Shown here: positions 1-13,102 of the stretch, in pieces | Numbering within the stretch: position 1 is the first letter of the stretch | Layout: every line of letters starts with the position of its first letter | NCBI GenBank assembly: GCA_003255025.1 | Contig: QANY01008278.1 | Coordinates: 619,267-683,266, forward strand | Direction of reading: 5' to 3' | Source: Datisca glomerata | Taxonomy: Eukaryota; Streptophyta; Magnoliopsida; Cucurbitales; Datiscaceae | DNA: 64,000 bases | Translations under genes and position numbers: made by a program | The notes under the pieces: model-generated | What the model was told of the DNA's origin: nothing | Database searches by the model: none | What the model saw: only the letters and a program-made list of their open reading frames with translations

Positions 1-2167
1 ATGGAAAAGTAGACTTCGCGTCCGTTGGCCACCCCGGTAAGTTTTCTTCTTCTCTCTATTCCTTTTCTCTCGCTCTTTCTTTCTATCTCGTTTTATCTCT
101 TTCCTCTCATTGCTTCTCTCTTCCATCTCATTGCTTCTCTGTTTCATCTTCCTTTCTTGTTGCTGTATTTCTCTCTTTGTTTCTCTCTTTTGTCTACCTC
201 TCTGTTTCTCTCGGCCGGTATCTATTTCTCACTATTCAATTCTCATTCTTCCGCATGTCTTCCCTTATTCTCTCGATATTGAACAGCCTATCAAATGAGT
301 CTTTTGAAACTGTTTTTGTTAAAATATTTTCCTATATGGTTCAAATTAAATGGTGGGTATGTTTCTTTAATTATTAACTTTATCTTTATGGCCTTCGGTT
401 TATATCCTTTTCAGTTTAGTCTTGTTCATGCATTTTCTACAAGCATTGCTTTTGAGTTTTTGTATTCATACGTGGCCTTTGATACCCCATGCAAGTGCGT
501 TTTGGGTAATCGATTAAATTGTAGAGTTTTAAACAATAAAAACATTTTCTTTTTATCTGATTCAAAGTAGGTAGTTTTGTTATTCTTAAACAATTTATTT
601 ATGTGCATTTTAACTAAAAGCAATTGATTTGAACTTCGATTGGGATTTTCTTTTGTTAGAGGAATTTGTGTTTTACACTTCTGTTTAGGCTTTATTTCCA
701 TTTGGTGTGTTATTTGCACCCAGTTTACTCACGTCCCGACGTGATATGAAATACTTTTCTGACCCAAGATCTAACTCTAACCACCCTTTCTAAATCTACA
801 CTTATGTGGTTCTATAATTTATAACTTGTAGTAATTGCTATTGAATAATTTTGTGATCAAGGTGTTTGAATTTCATATCAATAGTTGATTGCTAGTTATT
901 TTCTGTGGATGTAGGTAAGAGGGCTTATATAGTGATGTAACTCTGATGTTATAAATTGTAATATGTATTTTCATTTAAAGTTGTTAAACGGTGCTTCCTA
1001 TAATAACGATACTTGTTACCATGTTTATTAATTATTATCTTTTACGCCATTATATTGAGATTATGTTAATTACCATTTTATGTATAATTGGGTATGACTG
1101 ATTATATTTTAAGTCAAGCATGATTGAGATTATGTTGCACATTCTAGTCTGATTATATTTTTACATGTTAGCTGTGTGTTTGATTACTATCATGCATTCG
1201 GTTTCAGGAATTATGAACTTATATTACTTCAAGGTAAACAAACAAAATATGAAATCAGATTGTTCACGTTATATTCTGTTATACAAATTGAATATCATCT
1301 ATTCATGTTTTTGTCACAAATCGGGTGCCATCTATTTCATGCTTTCATTGGGTGTCATACGTATATGTTTTCTGTCAGCCATAAGTACCAACTATTTTTG
1401 TCACCTTGTGTGTGTCATTTGTTCTGTCAGCCAATAGGTCATGTTATGTTTTAGTTCATGCCTGAACAATTGTGGTTAAGTTGTTTAACTAGTGAATATG
1501 CCAAGAGAAGATATGATTGAGCATGTTATACGATTATGCATGAGACACGTGTTAATTATGTGTTATATTGAACCAAGACACGATCAAGTATGTTACATTA
1601 TTTCATTTATGATATATCCCATTTAATTTGTATGTTATGTTATAGTTGCGTTTATGAAATGTAAATGCATGTTATTATATGCGTTTACTTACTGGCTACT
1701 CCCAAGTACACACTTGCCACTCCTCTACAGTTGTTTATAATTGAGGTGTTGATGGCAAGCAGTATGAGTGAGCGACCATCATAATCAACTAAATTAGTAA
1801 AGGAATTTAAGATTTTCAGTTCATGATTTGCTATAAAACTTTGGGAAAACATTAATGATAAACTCAGGTTATTTAAATAGTTATTATCATTATGTTTTTC
1901 TATGAATAATGATAGGTGGGAAGTTCATTAATAATGAATTTCATATGTTGAGGTTATTTCAAAGAATGATTCATTTAACAAGGTTTATCAATTAAGTATT
2001 TATGAGGTTTTATCACTTATGTTATCTAATAATAATGATTTTATCATAGATAAATTAGAATTTTCAATTTGAGAATTTCTTGCAAATTAAGGTTTGTTTT
2101 AAATTAGGCATTTTGAACTTATGAAATTACGATAACATTTAACACCCAAGGAGATCGGAGTGTTACA
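1..2167 (+). repeat. LTR-like sequence, end portion
   Basis: There is no convincing gene here. The block opens with a pyrimidine-rich tract (about 42-260), runs through AT-rich DNA and stops at a TGTTACA terminus (2161-2167), the usual end of many plant Ty3/gypsy LTRs. Decayed hAT sequence begins directly after it, with no primer-binding site. I infer a solo LTR or the 3' LTR of an element lying left of the window. The LTR start is not visible, so the family is uncertain. Confidence 0.4.
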
Positions 2168-2560
2168 GAGGATGTATTTACAAGCTAAGATAAAAAATTT
2201 CTTGCAACCACTGCGAGGTCTGATGTTTTGCTCCATAAGATGCCCACCAAGCTATACCATTCGTTGTCACAGCATGAACAGAGGAACTTGTCGTGGCGAA
2301 AAGCCCTCAACACATATAAAACTCCATAAATTGTCTGCACAACATCCTATTCTCTTCTGGATCTAATGAAATTTTGTCAATTACATTTAATAATCTGGTC
2401 ATATCTTCTTATTCCTCATTAGGCCTCTTTCTTGATATTCCTCCAGGAGCTGGGTTTTTACATAAGTTGAATCATAAAATAAAGGTTAGAAAGTATATCC
2501 AAGATAATTTATCGCAATCTTCATTTCCCCCATCTACTTAGCACTATCGTCTTTCAAGAT
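2168..2560 (-). pseudogene. hAT transposase fragment, C-terminal part (left copy)
   Basis: Read on the minus strand, this stretch is clearly related to 14300-14590 on the plus strand. Both contain the string AAGAAAGAGGCCTAATGA and then a similar course downstream. The translation includes the A-WW-xx-YG pattern typical of the C-terminal hAT dimerisation region. Stops and frameshifts make it non-functional. With the fragment at 2951-3095 it forms the left, minus-strand copy of a head-to-head hAT pair. The DUF659 core found in the right copy is missing here. Confidence 0.5.
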
Positions 2561-2569
2561 ATCTTTGAT

Positions 2570-2870
2570 TGTCTCACTTATCGATAATTAAAAAATTAAT
2601 CGATATAATTATTTTTATAAATATGAAATTTATATATAATTCAATTAATTAATTATTAATTAATTAATCAAAATTCGTTGTTCGTGGGAATGCAGGATCG
2701 TTGATTTACGAAAACACTCAATATAGACTATAAGAGGTATATGAATCCTATCGATGTATGTTTCAGATTTAATATATAAATATATAATAGATCTTAATTG
2801 AAAAGAGTTTTTCAATAAAAAAATTTTTACTTTGAAAACCATTACGTCATACTAATTTTTGTTTTATCAA
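2570..2870 (+). mobile_element. LTR fragment of the copia family at 39.6-43.9 kb
   Basis: The reverse complement matches the start of the long LTR at 39642. It shares the stretch beginning near TTTTTATTGAAAA and the string ATTATATATTTATA. The low-coordinate end matches 40580-40700 through TCTCACTTATCGATAATTA. This is about 300 bp of a 2-kb LTR, in orientation opposite to the larger element, and lies within the left hAT copy. No coding sequence remains. Confidence 0.6.
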
Positions 2871-2950
2871 AAAATATACAATTCATTTTTAATAAATCTT
2901 TAAAAGGTACAACGCCTCCGCCACGCGTGCGTTGCGTTTCCCAACGGTTT

Positions 2951-3095
2951 TTGCTTTGTCAAACGTGGGTGCTTACTTTATACCCTTTTGGTGTTCTACT
3001 AATGTTAGACACCATTTTAGAAAAATTGAAGATTTTGGAGAATATTAAATGGTATCACATTTGCACATAATGCAGTGACAATCTTTACACCAACA
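2951..3095 (-). pseudogene. hAT transposase fragment, N-terminal part (left copy)
   Basis: This is an inverted copy of 13231-13370, alignable along about 140 bp with scattered substitutions. The translated right copy shows a HGIPF motif followed by a PTF-DKARTTLL pattern, as seen ahead of DUF659 in plant hAT transposases. At first sight the two copies look like terminal inverted repeats. The coding signal and the extra homologous part at 2.2-2.5 kb versus 14.3-14.6 kb argue instead for two transposase copies facing each other. Confidence 0.6.
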
Positions 3096-4227
3096 GATTG
3101 CCTCTCGAGTATAGCAAATGAATCTTCGAGAGGACCTCAATTTTTTGCATTTGGAGACTAGTAAGTTTATATTTTATAAAGAAGAAGAAATACGTCCTCT
3201 TTCTGCACCCTCTACCCTCTTACGGATTCTTTCAAACGTTGCGATCTTTTAGTGACGCCGAACATCTCCTAATATTAGATGATTTTCCAAGGGAAGGGTC
3301 AAAAAATATGCATGAATGTGAGTGTACGCACTGGTGAATGATTCTTCATAATGCTTACACTCCTAATATTTAGCACCTCCTGGATTTTTTTCACTTGCTG
3401 CATCTTTCATAATATTTAGCACCTCATCCAATAAAGGTTTATAGTTGGGATTAATGAGCTTCTCTTTTACTTGATTATGACGACTTCTCCTATGTTTTTT
3501 TAAATATTTAAATAATTTCGATATAGAACATCTAAAGCAATTGAAGAGACATAAAATTTAAATGTACTGGAAATGCTAAAATATATTTATACACATTCTT
3601 AAGATTCTAAACAAATTGTAAACTATACTTCTAGAAGATCTGAAGTAATTGTAAAAAACACTTAAGTAGAATCTAAATCGTATTTAAAGAACACTGAATG
3701 TCTAAATTGTAAACTAAACCTAACTTGTCAAAATAAATCTTCAGCATTGACCGAGTCTCACTCTTCATCCCAATTTCTGAGTCTATGTCTTCGGATGAAG
3801 TTCATCTGGACATGTCCATGGACGGCTAATGTATAGAGCTTGATGAAGTTCTGAATCTTACTATACAGAGCTTGATGAAGTTCCAAGTCTTACTCTTCAT
3901 CTCGATTACTGAGTCTCTATCTTCATCGAATGAAGTTCATCTAGACATGTCCATGGACCGCTAACGTACATAGATAATTGAACTTTTGAGTCTTACTGCA
4001 AAGAGCTTGAGGAAGTGTCAAGTCTAACACTTCATCCCAATTTCTGAGTCTTATTTTACAGACTATAGAGCTTGATGAAGTTCATGTCTACGACTTCGAA
4101 GTTTGCCTCTTCTCTTATTTTCATCTGAGATGTCCATGGACCGCCGATGAACTGGTGGTCGTCAAACAAATACGTTGTTATACTATTCGACCTTTTTAAC
4201 CACATGCAGATAGGAACGAATTAAACT
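3096..4227. other. Spacer upstream of the left hAT fragment
   Basis: I see no gene. Near 3103-3143 the strings CCTCTCGAG and CTTCGAGAGG form a short imperfect inverted repeat. The distal third holds a repeated motif (separate entry). Before the CACTA insertion this stretch was continuous with 13137 onward. Confidence 0.4.
3745..4155. repeat. Degenerate tandem repeat, about 130-bp period
   Basis: Three diverged copies share the blocks CTTCATCCCAATTTCTGAGTC and GACATGTCCATGGAC(C/G)G, at about 3764-3826, 3893-3963 and 4038-4145. The blocks GAGCTTGATGAAGTT (about 3837, 3868 and 4069) recur between them. On the minus strand the units translate into related short peptides, so the array may derive from a repetitive N-terminal coding part of the adjacent hAT gene, but stops are present. 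Confidence 0.55.
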
Positions 4228-4258
4228 CACTACTACAACACTATTTTTTAACAACAGG
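4228..4258 (+). repeat. CACTA terminal inverted repeat, left end
   Basis: Starts with CACTA and is preceded by the target duplication ACT. It shares TTTT-AAC-ACA spacing with the right end in inverted orientation. The following 300 bp contain repeated GACGG/CCGTC motifs that probably bind the TNPA/TNPD-like protein. Confidence 0.75.
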
Positions 4259-5055
4259 AATTTCCCGTCGTTAAAATTCAAAGACGGGTAATCACTCATT
4301 GTCTTAAAAGGTGTCGTAGAAAATCACATAATTTTTACGACGATTAAAAAAATGACGGCTGTTTCAGACAACGTCATCTTCAAATGACAAGAACGACGGG
4401 TGTTTTGTAAAAAAAATTATGGTTACTGCACACAGCATCATCATGTTTGAATTGTGTCTAACGACAGTGTCATAAACACCGTCATCGTCGTTTATTATTT
4501 ATTTTTTATTTAATTTTTGAAACCATCGTTTTTGTTATAGTTTTACGATGGTTTGTCAACAAACTGTCATCTGTAGAATTGATCAATAAATGAAACAGAA
4601 AAATATCACAAATATCTCAGTAGACAATATAACTCTCCATTGCATACAATATGATTATCCTCAAAATTTCTAACATTGTAGACTAGAAAAAACAAATAAC
4701 GTAACTACTTACAAAAATCGTGAAACTAATGAACTTTGAATACTTTTTTAAGTTGTTCTAGTTGCTCCCAAATTGATCAACTTAGTTGTTGAACCCTGCA
4801 AAAAATAAAAGTTGGTTTAACCCATCAACCCATCAATTTATTACAAAGTAAAGTAAAAGAGTATTGAAAGTTGTTATTCATATACGTTTTGTTGATTTGA
4901 TATTACTGCTTCGTTTATCCACTCATGTGTTGCATTATAAATTATTTAGTTTAACCCTGAGTAAAATATAAAGCATACAAAGTTAAACAAAATATAAATG
5001 CACCAATATCAAACTAACCACAAGGCATAGTTACATGTAATATCTTCTTCAATAA

Positions 5056-8000
5056 TCACAGTGTCTTCGTCATTTGGTCAAACATAAGAAACCTCATTTT
5101 CACCATCTGTATCAAATGTTTCAATAGAAAGTATCTTTTTTGCAAAAAAAAATCTAATAATGTATCACTTAAATCATCATCAACAATACTTTTACGATAT
5201 TCTCTTTGAGTAGAAGACAAGACAACTAACCATCTTGGATCTTTTAGATATTCGACATAAAAAACTTGTTTTGCTTGCGAAGCCCAAATGAAAGGCTCAT
5301 TTTTGTAGCCTAATCTTGCAAGATCAACTAATGTAAATCTAAGATCATCAACTTTGATCCCATTACTATTCTGAACCAACTCACATTTAAACAACGGAAT
5401 TCTAAACGTATGATAATTAAGCTCTCAAATCTCTTAGATCACTCCATAAAAAGACAAGTATGAATAAATAAGATTGTTATCCTTAGCACTTGCAATGTGC
5501 ATTGTATGTGTCAGTACACTAACTCCATTGTTCTCGAAATATCGATTGTTATCACGACATTTTGTATGAAATTTATAGCCACTCATGGCATAACAAAAAT
5601 ATATGATTACCTCATAAGTTGGGCCATTTGATATCCACCTCAGTGTATTTGTTACACTTATAGAGACATCAATATCATTTACATGATCATGCAGCCAATA
5701 AATAAATGATCAGCTATATTCATCTTGTAGCCATTTATGTCTTCTTGATTTGTTGGGTTACTTCTTCCTCAAGAAAGTCATATGTTGCATATATAGCAGC
5801 ACAAAACAAAAAATTCAAATAGAGTATGAAATAAAGAACCATTATAAAAAACAATGAGCATGCTAACATTGTTCGTAACAATGTGCTTGCTTCCACTGTT
5901 CGTGATCAATTCTTTCTACATGACCAATTCATAAAAGCTTACTAGCATCTTTCAAATCATCGGCTGAGCATGGAATTTCAATTGATTTAACTCCTAGATA
6001 TTCGATGCACAACTCTAGAACTTCTTCAGCAATATAACATTCACTAATGCAACCCTATTGACAATTGTGATTTCTTATATAACACTCTAACACTTTCATA
6101 TATCATTCAAATGGGTAAATCCACCGCAAGTAAATAGGTCCACAGAGTCATACCTCACTAACAAGGTGCACAGTGAGATGAACCATGATGTTGAAGAATG
6201 TGGAAGGAAATGTTTTTTTAAGAATACATAACGTCACAACAATTTCTTTTTGTAGCACATCTAGTTGTGTAACATCTATAACCTTACTACAAATTGCATT
6301 AAAGAATGAACGAAGTTTGGTGATTGCATATCCTACATGTATTGTTAATAATCCACGTATTACACAGGGAGTATATGTTGCATTAATGTATGACAATCGT
6401 GAGATTTCAACCCATTAATACTAAGATCGTTCAAAGAAACCAGATTTTGAAAATTTGATGAGTACCCATCATGAACTTTTATGTTAGCTAATGTAGTGCA
6501 TAGTTCTTCTTTTCTGCTCGTGACAATTTGTACAGGTACGAGTGTTTTTTTTGCATTGCCTTTTAGCGCCAATTCTGATCTAATGCCTATTTTCACAAGA
6601 TCTATACGACTAGACAGGTCATCTCTTGTCTTCCCAGAAATGTCAAGAAATGTTCCTATAATACTCATGCAAATATATTATTCAATGTACATAACATCGA
6701 GACAATGTCGAACATGTAAGCTTTTCCAATATTCTAGATTGAAGAAAATTGATTTCTTCTTCCAATAAGATTTGGACAATCAATCTTTCACCGATTCCTT
6801 CGCATTCTTCTTTCCCAATGTAAATCTAATTTTCTCAACTCTTTCCAACACTTGTTTTCCACTTAAAGTTGTGGGAGTTGTTCTAAGCAATATATTACCT
6901 TGAAATTCCTTTTTTTGCCTTCTATAAGGATGTGTGAGTGGTAAAAATCTTTTATGTCCTATATATGCATTTTGTTTGCTGTGTTAGCCTAATAGAAGAT
7001 ATATCTTCCGCACATATTGAACAAGCATAATAACCTTTAACTAAGCTTCCATATGTAGGAAAATCATTAATCGTCCATACTAAGAATGCTCTTAGAGTAA
7101 AACTCTCTTCCCGATTTGCATCATACATCTCAATTCCGCCTTCCTAGAGAACTTTAAGATCATTAATCAAATGTGCTAAATAAACATCAATATCATTTCC
7201 TGGTTGCTTAGGACCAGCTAGCAATGTTAACGTCATATATTTTCTTTTCATGCACAACCATGGAAGGAGATTATATATCACCATAATAATAGGCCAACAA
7301 CTACATTTACTACTAAGAGAACTAAATAGATTTATCCCATCTACTGCAATAGCTAGCTGAAGGTGTCTTAGCTTAGCTGCAAAATATGGCCATTTGTCGT
7401 CTATAAGCTTCCAAGATGGAGAATCGGTTGGGTGATGTAATTTACCATCTATTTCCCTATCATAAGCATGCCATGTCGAGTATTTTGCAATATGACTACT
7501 TTTATACATTCGTTTAATCTGTGGTATGGGATGAAAATACAATAACACCTTTGCATGCACTTTTTTTTCTCCCCTGACAAATTCTTTCGATAGTTTCCAT
7601 CTCGAGACACCACACACAGGACATACAATTACTTCTACATGCTCATATCTATATAAAATGCAATCATTAGGACATTCATGTATTTTTTCATACTCCATTC
7701 CTAAGCACACAAGATTTTCTTAGCCTCGTAGTACAAAATGGGCATTTGATTGCCATCTGAAAGCATTTTCTCTAACACACTTAATAAATCTAAAAAACTT
7801 ATGTCACTCCATCCATATTTAGCCTTTAAATTATACAACTTCACTAGTACACATAATTTTGTGAACTTTTTACAGTTAAGGTACAAAAAAGTCCTAGCGT
7901 CATTAAGCATCTTTTCGAATTTCTCAGGAATATCTAAATTAAACTCTTCTACTACTTCAACTATATTTACGGTACATTCATTATCATCAATATCTACATG

Positions 8001-8282
8001 AGATCTCTCTCTTCCTTCATTTATACCAAACGTATTTTTTCTAGAATTATATAATTCTCCATGCCACACCCATGTTTGATATCCTTGATCTATACAATTA
8101 ATAAATAAGTGATTTCTTACCTCAGAGAAAGTGAAACATTTGAGATTCTCTTTATTCCACACACGGACAACGTAAGAAACAAGGTTCATTACCATGCTCC
8201 ATAGCATACTTGAGAAAATTGTCAACCCCAATGTCACAATTTGTAGATGTTTTATCCATAAACATCCATGATTTATCCATCC
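5056..8282 (-). pseudogene. TNP2-type CACTA transposase, broken
   Basis: This gene would encode the DDE transposase that cuts at CACTA ends. Reading leftward from 8282, the start MDKSWMF matches the transposase-associated domain. The core (7144-7710) shows EKIHECPNDCILYR, the zinc-like CPVCG motif and AVDGINLF, the plant TNP2 signature around a catalytic aspartate. The part at 6360-6668 contains GLKSHDCHTLMQ, followed by a DUF4218-like segment (6148-6396). A DUF4216-like piece with WASQAKQVFYVEY ends near 5056. The pieces lie in different frames with stops between them; some gaps may be introns, but the many shifts indicate a pseudogene. It is downstream of the TNPD-like gene in the same direction. 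Confidence 0.8.
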
Positions 8283-8559
8283 TGAGAATAAAAAAATATA
8301 TTGAAAACTCATTATTACCCTAGAATTAATGTAATTAAATTAAAAAAGATGGAGAAAAAATGAAATATTCCAAATTCGCGGGTTGAATGCATAAAAAAGA
8401 AATCAGAGAATTAAAGTTGAATGTAAATAAGATCTCAAGTTTAAGTAGATGAGGAAACAATTGATTTGAAGGAGAAATAGAGAATCAAAGATGACGACGA
8501 GACCCAGAGACAGTATCGATATATCAGAATCAACGGAGAGAATAAGAAAAAAGCAGTCG

Positions 8560-8870
8560 TGTGATTATTTTTAGGTTAAAACGTGTGATAAAGGATGACG
8601 AGTTTTATATACCCCGTCGTGAATGATGACCAATTTTATGTGCAGGAATAAAAAAATAAAGGCACGTGGTGTAAACTATTAAAACACGACGGGTGGGCTA
8701 TATAAGCCATCGTTAATGTAGTTTCTAGAACGACGAGTTCTAGAAAACCCATCATTGTTGAAAAACATAAAAAATGACGGTTGATATAGAAACCATCATT
8801 TTGAAATTTCATTAACGACGGGATATATATAACTCATCGTGTTTGATGCAGCAAAATTTAAAAATTAAAA
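8560..8870. repeat. Internal cluster of CACTA subterminal-type motifs
   Basis: Repeated ACGACGGG, ACGACGAG and CCGTCGT/CATCGT words like those at both element ends occur here, inside the element, just upstream of the TNP2 start. It may be the promoter region of TNP2 or the buried end of an older element joined to this one. No CACTA terminus was recognised here. Confidence 0.45.
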
Positions 8871-9899
8871 TTCAATTTTATTAATCCGCATTCCTGCAAA
8901 TAAAAATATGCACAAGTCTACATAAATACTACCACAAACTTAGAATTCATTCAAAATAATTTGTAGACTACTTCTATTAATATTTAAAATGTAACTTATT
9001 ACACCGAGTAACTTATTTACAATCATAAAATCAAAATGCAACCTAAAGCTAGTTATCCCAACCGGCAGCATATATACTCAGCAAAGTGATCGGACCATTC
9101 AAATCATACTTCATCAACCTCTTCTTGTGTATACATTGATTTGTTCGTGAACTACCATGAAAAAATAACAATTACGTTAGTCAAACTATTCTACACTATC
9201 AATAGAATAGATTAAATATAGTGAAACAATTACTAGTTTACGTACCATTTCATTCATAGACTTGTTACGATTCTCGATTATATGTTTCATGAAACGCATT
9301 ATAAAATAGCAACATTCAACGCTCCCAGCTTGCTTAGGACACTATTATATAAATTAACTATATAGATTAATAAATCCAAACAGTTAGCATAGACATAAAA
9401 TATACATGTATAAATTAATACTTGAGGTTTTATCCACTTCAAGGATTTCTTAATTGAAAGCCCTGCAGAAGAAATTTTAACCCTTAATTATATCTTCATA
9501 GTGTAATTCATAAAATATTTAATTATTACCTATAGAGTAAAACTTACTTCGTAACATCTTTCGAGTCCTTATGAATAAAATTATTAATAATGTCAAAGAT
9601 ATATGCATTTCTCTCGTGAAAATCCAGGACGACCAATATCCAACGAAGGGAGAAAAAAAGACAATTAAGCTTATGTGTTTCTCTCGTAACTTCTGAAAAA
9701 GGGACCTACAATAAATAAATACTGAAATATAAGCAATTAGCAGCATCTTATAAACAAATGTATATAATTATTGAATTGATTATTAAGCATCTTACTCAAT
9801 ATAAATTGACACTATACTACAAGATATCTTGCGCATTTCATATAATTGCTTAATATCATCTCTTATCACAAAATGTTCTAGCATTATCATAACAAAAAA
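8871..9899. other. Inter-gene region of the CACTA element
   Basis: AT-rich sequence between the two transposase genes. Short minus-strand frames exist, but no recognisable domain was found. Some of it may be the 3' end or introns of the TNPD-like gene. Confidence 0.35.
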
Positions 9900-11823
9900 T
9901 GGCTCTCTCTTAATCGATTGTAATGGCCTCATCCGCTCTCATCTTCTCGATCATTGTGTAGAGATACTTTAGGCCTCGTGGAACGTTTATAGGCATTGGG
10001 TTTTGTGTAACAGGCTTTATAGGAGATTTCTTCTTTAGAGATTTGTCCTGAATCCAAAGCTAATTTAGTGTTTCACACAAGATCATTACAACTTCTAAAT
10101 AACTAATAAATACAAAAACTATATTACCTCTATAAGTCTGACCAGATGTTCAAGGTCAAGGAACATGACACCCCAGAGCCTGACCCATTGTCTGCAGCTC
10201 ATCCTGAACTAGGAAAGGTAGAGGTGAATCATCAATCATGATTAAATCAATTGACACACATACATTCCCTTCTCCTACCAGAACATCATTGCTTATTGCG
10301 TCAATAATTGTGCCGTTATGACAACGTCATCATCAATATCCATAAACAACTTGCACGTAATTTTCTAAAAATTATTTAAAACATTATGAGTATGCATATA
10401 TATAAATATTATTTACTAACAAAATAAATCAAGTTTATAACTTATTGAAAATACTTTTACACCTTTCCTTTGAGTCATAGAAAGCCCATCATGGCGTTTG
10501 GAGTAGCTCGCCTTATCCAATGGAGGAGTTATTTTAGGATCACCTTTAAGTGTCTCTTGCTCAAATTCCTTAAATTTGGCACTCCACTTTAAATTCTCCT
10601 CATTCACAACTTGCTCACGAACTTGAGACAATTTCTGGTTGGGGTCAGAAAATGGCCCAAAACGCTTACCCGACCACCATGTTCGGGATGACCTAAAACC
10701 ATGATTAGAATGTTCTGGGTACTGAAAGTAGGAACCCGTTTCTCCTGAAGTTCATCCTACAATTAAAATTCATATAATTAGATTAAATTTAAACTAATTA
10801 AATAAAATGAATTAAATACACTTACAACTTTTTTCACCATTTCTTCAACGGCATCATCCATGAATCTTCCTTTTTTTATCCTTACAGTCACACTTCCACA
10901 ACATTACCCGATCTATTGACTCGTCAGTACCTTTTTCTTTTTGCTATCATAATTAGTAGTAATTAAAGACATAGTAATTTGTAAATAAATATTAGGTTCT
11001 GAAGAGGATTAATAATCCTTACTAGAATTTCCTCCAATCTTGTGTATCTCATACAAGAGATTTAATGGCTATATTTATTTTGCGCTCGGTGCAATTGTTG
11101 TTGTTCCCTTATTTTTTACAGTTGAACAATTACTAGTAACTATACCAAAAATTATAGTTAAAAATGAACGTGAAACTAAAATGCAAAGTAAAGTATTTGA
11201 CCGAAAATTCTGGAGTAAGACGAGATTTCACAAACTCAACACAATACAGTTGCACGATGAAGTTATACTTGATAGGTGGTTGCCTTAACTTTTCGAGGTC
11301 GTCCGAATGAGGGAAAATAAATTTTTAACCGAGGCTATACTTACATTTACGCCATAGTTCGCCAGCATTCATTAAGACATTCCCCTTGAGTGCTAGATTT
11401 ACCACATATTGAGTCTACACCAAAAGTATCTAATAAAGATTAATAAAGCTGTAATTTGAATCGTGAATAACAACTAAAAATAACTTATTAAAACGTGCAA
11501 ATACATCAATAGCTTCGTACACCTTCTCATTCACCTCTTTTGGAACATGGCGGTCCAATTCTTTGTAAGTTATTGGAACAATTGAACATACACAACTTTC
11601 AATAACAAAATTTAAATTTGTGAACATTTTCACATACAGTTTATCCCTTAATATTTTTTGTGATAACTTATTCTTCAAAATTCCTTCTATCAGCTTTCAT
11701 GAAAGTAAGGTAAGTTGGCCATTTTTTTCCTCTTTTTTTCGTACTAGTCGTCGCTGAATCCATATTCAATCTATCTAAGTTATCAATATTCAAATTATCA
11801 TCACTCGAGTCTTCTCTATCCAT
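9900..11823 (-). pseudogene. TNPD-like (Transposase_24 / Ptta family) protein, broken
   Basis: This is the accessory DNA-binding transposase gene of the CACTA element. From the ATG at 11821-11823 the minus strand reads an acidic, Asp/Asn-rich start and then a Lys-rich patch KKRGKKWPTYL. The segment at 11430-11678 contains VPITYKELDRHVPKEV, matching the Transposase_24 pattern in which the element DNA-binding domain begins. Further on are the motif HPEHGGRV (about 10670-10720) and, near 10180, GQALGCHVP, both seen in TNPD-type proteins. Several stops and frameshifts, plus probable introns, interrupt it. The family assignment rests on remembered motifs. Confidence 0.6.
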
Positions 11824-12599
11824 ATCTACAAGTTACAGAATTTCATACATATTAATTATTCATTCAAGTACACATGAGATAGGAAAAAGAGTAAAATAAT
11901 AGACCACATAACCCAATAGGGTAAGGTTGAATGAATTAATTAATCAAGCGTGCGCCTACGATGAAATATTGATCATCAAGTTCATAGTCATTTCATATAA
12001 CTCAAAAGAAAATTCATATAGGCAGTAGCAAAAAAATTGTGTAGTCACAAAAACCCCAAGAAAACTCATTTCAATTTCTTAAGTCCATAGTCAATTCATA
12101 TAACCCAACAAATTTAAGTAAACAAAGCCATGGCATAAATGTCAAACAATGGCAGAAATAACGTAGAGATCATGGAAAAAATATCAAACAATGGCACAAA
12201 TGCATCAATGGTAACCATTCTACAACTAAGAATATGGCCTGGGGGATGAACGTACGCAAGAGAAAGATGACAATGGCATAAATAATATGGCAAGAATATC
12301 AAAGATTCAGCAAAAATAACAAAGAAAAAAGAAAATCAAAGCAACAGTTCATGGTATCAAAGGATGGCAGAAGCGGCGCGCGGCTGAGGGTAGAATTGAA
12401 AAATAATGAAGATGATGGTGGTAGAGACGAGACAACGGTGGCAGAGAGGAGACGGTGGTGGACGCAAAAATATGATGGTGGACGCAAAACTACGACGGTT
12501 GGAAGGAGGCAAGAATCGTGGCACCACAAGACAAAGATGGTGGGGGTAGCTGCTTCAGGTATGGGGTAGGGGAGAAGATGAATTAAAAATTTCTAGGGT

Positions 12600-13090
12600 T
12601 GTAAAAAATAAAGTCACCAAGCACGATGGGGTATCGAGACAAGGTCTTGAGACCTCATCGTGTGTTCTAGCAACTTACTTACGATGGGGTCCCAAGACCC
12701 CATCGTATTGTTCTAATTAAAGAACAAAATGACAGGGTCCCAAGACCCCGTCGTGCTTGTTGCTAACAAAATGATGACGTCTCGAGACCCGATCGTATGT
12801 TGTAGCAGCTTGCTTACGACGGGGTCCCAAGACCCCATCGTATTGTTCTAATTAAAGAACAAAACGACGGCGTCTCGAGATCCCGTTGTGTTTTTCACTG
12901 TCTCACTTATGATGGGATCACTAGACCTCGTCGTGTTTTTCACTGTCTCACTTACGACAGGGTCACTAGACCCCGTCATTGTTTTCTTTATTTTTGTACA
13001 AAATGACGGGCCGTCGTGTTAGTTATGATGGGGCTTTTAAGCCTCTTCATTTTTGTGCAAAACGATGGGGCCTTAGTGACCTGTCATATT
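12600..13090. repeat. CACTA right subterminal repeats with palindromes
   Basis: At least eight short inverted repeats of the form ACGA(T/C)GGGGTC...GACCCC(A/G)TCGT are packed here; the clearest are 12681-12706 and 12816-12841. The words TTGTTCTAATTAAAGAAC and TTTTTCACTGTCTCACTTA separate several units. Such arrays are the usual binding sites of the accessory transposase and here can fold into hairpins. Confidence 0.75.
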
Positions 13091-13102
13091 TCTTTTTTGA
13101 CA

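Noticed and set aside
25..377. Three overlapping Ser/Leu/Phe-rich frames at the left edge
   Set aside because: Produced by a pyrimidine-rich tract; low complexity, no domain.
12351..12569. Arg/Gly-rich plus-strand frame in the CACTA element
   Set aside because: Follows from GGTGG/GAC-type local repeats in the leader; no homologue recognised.
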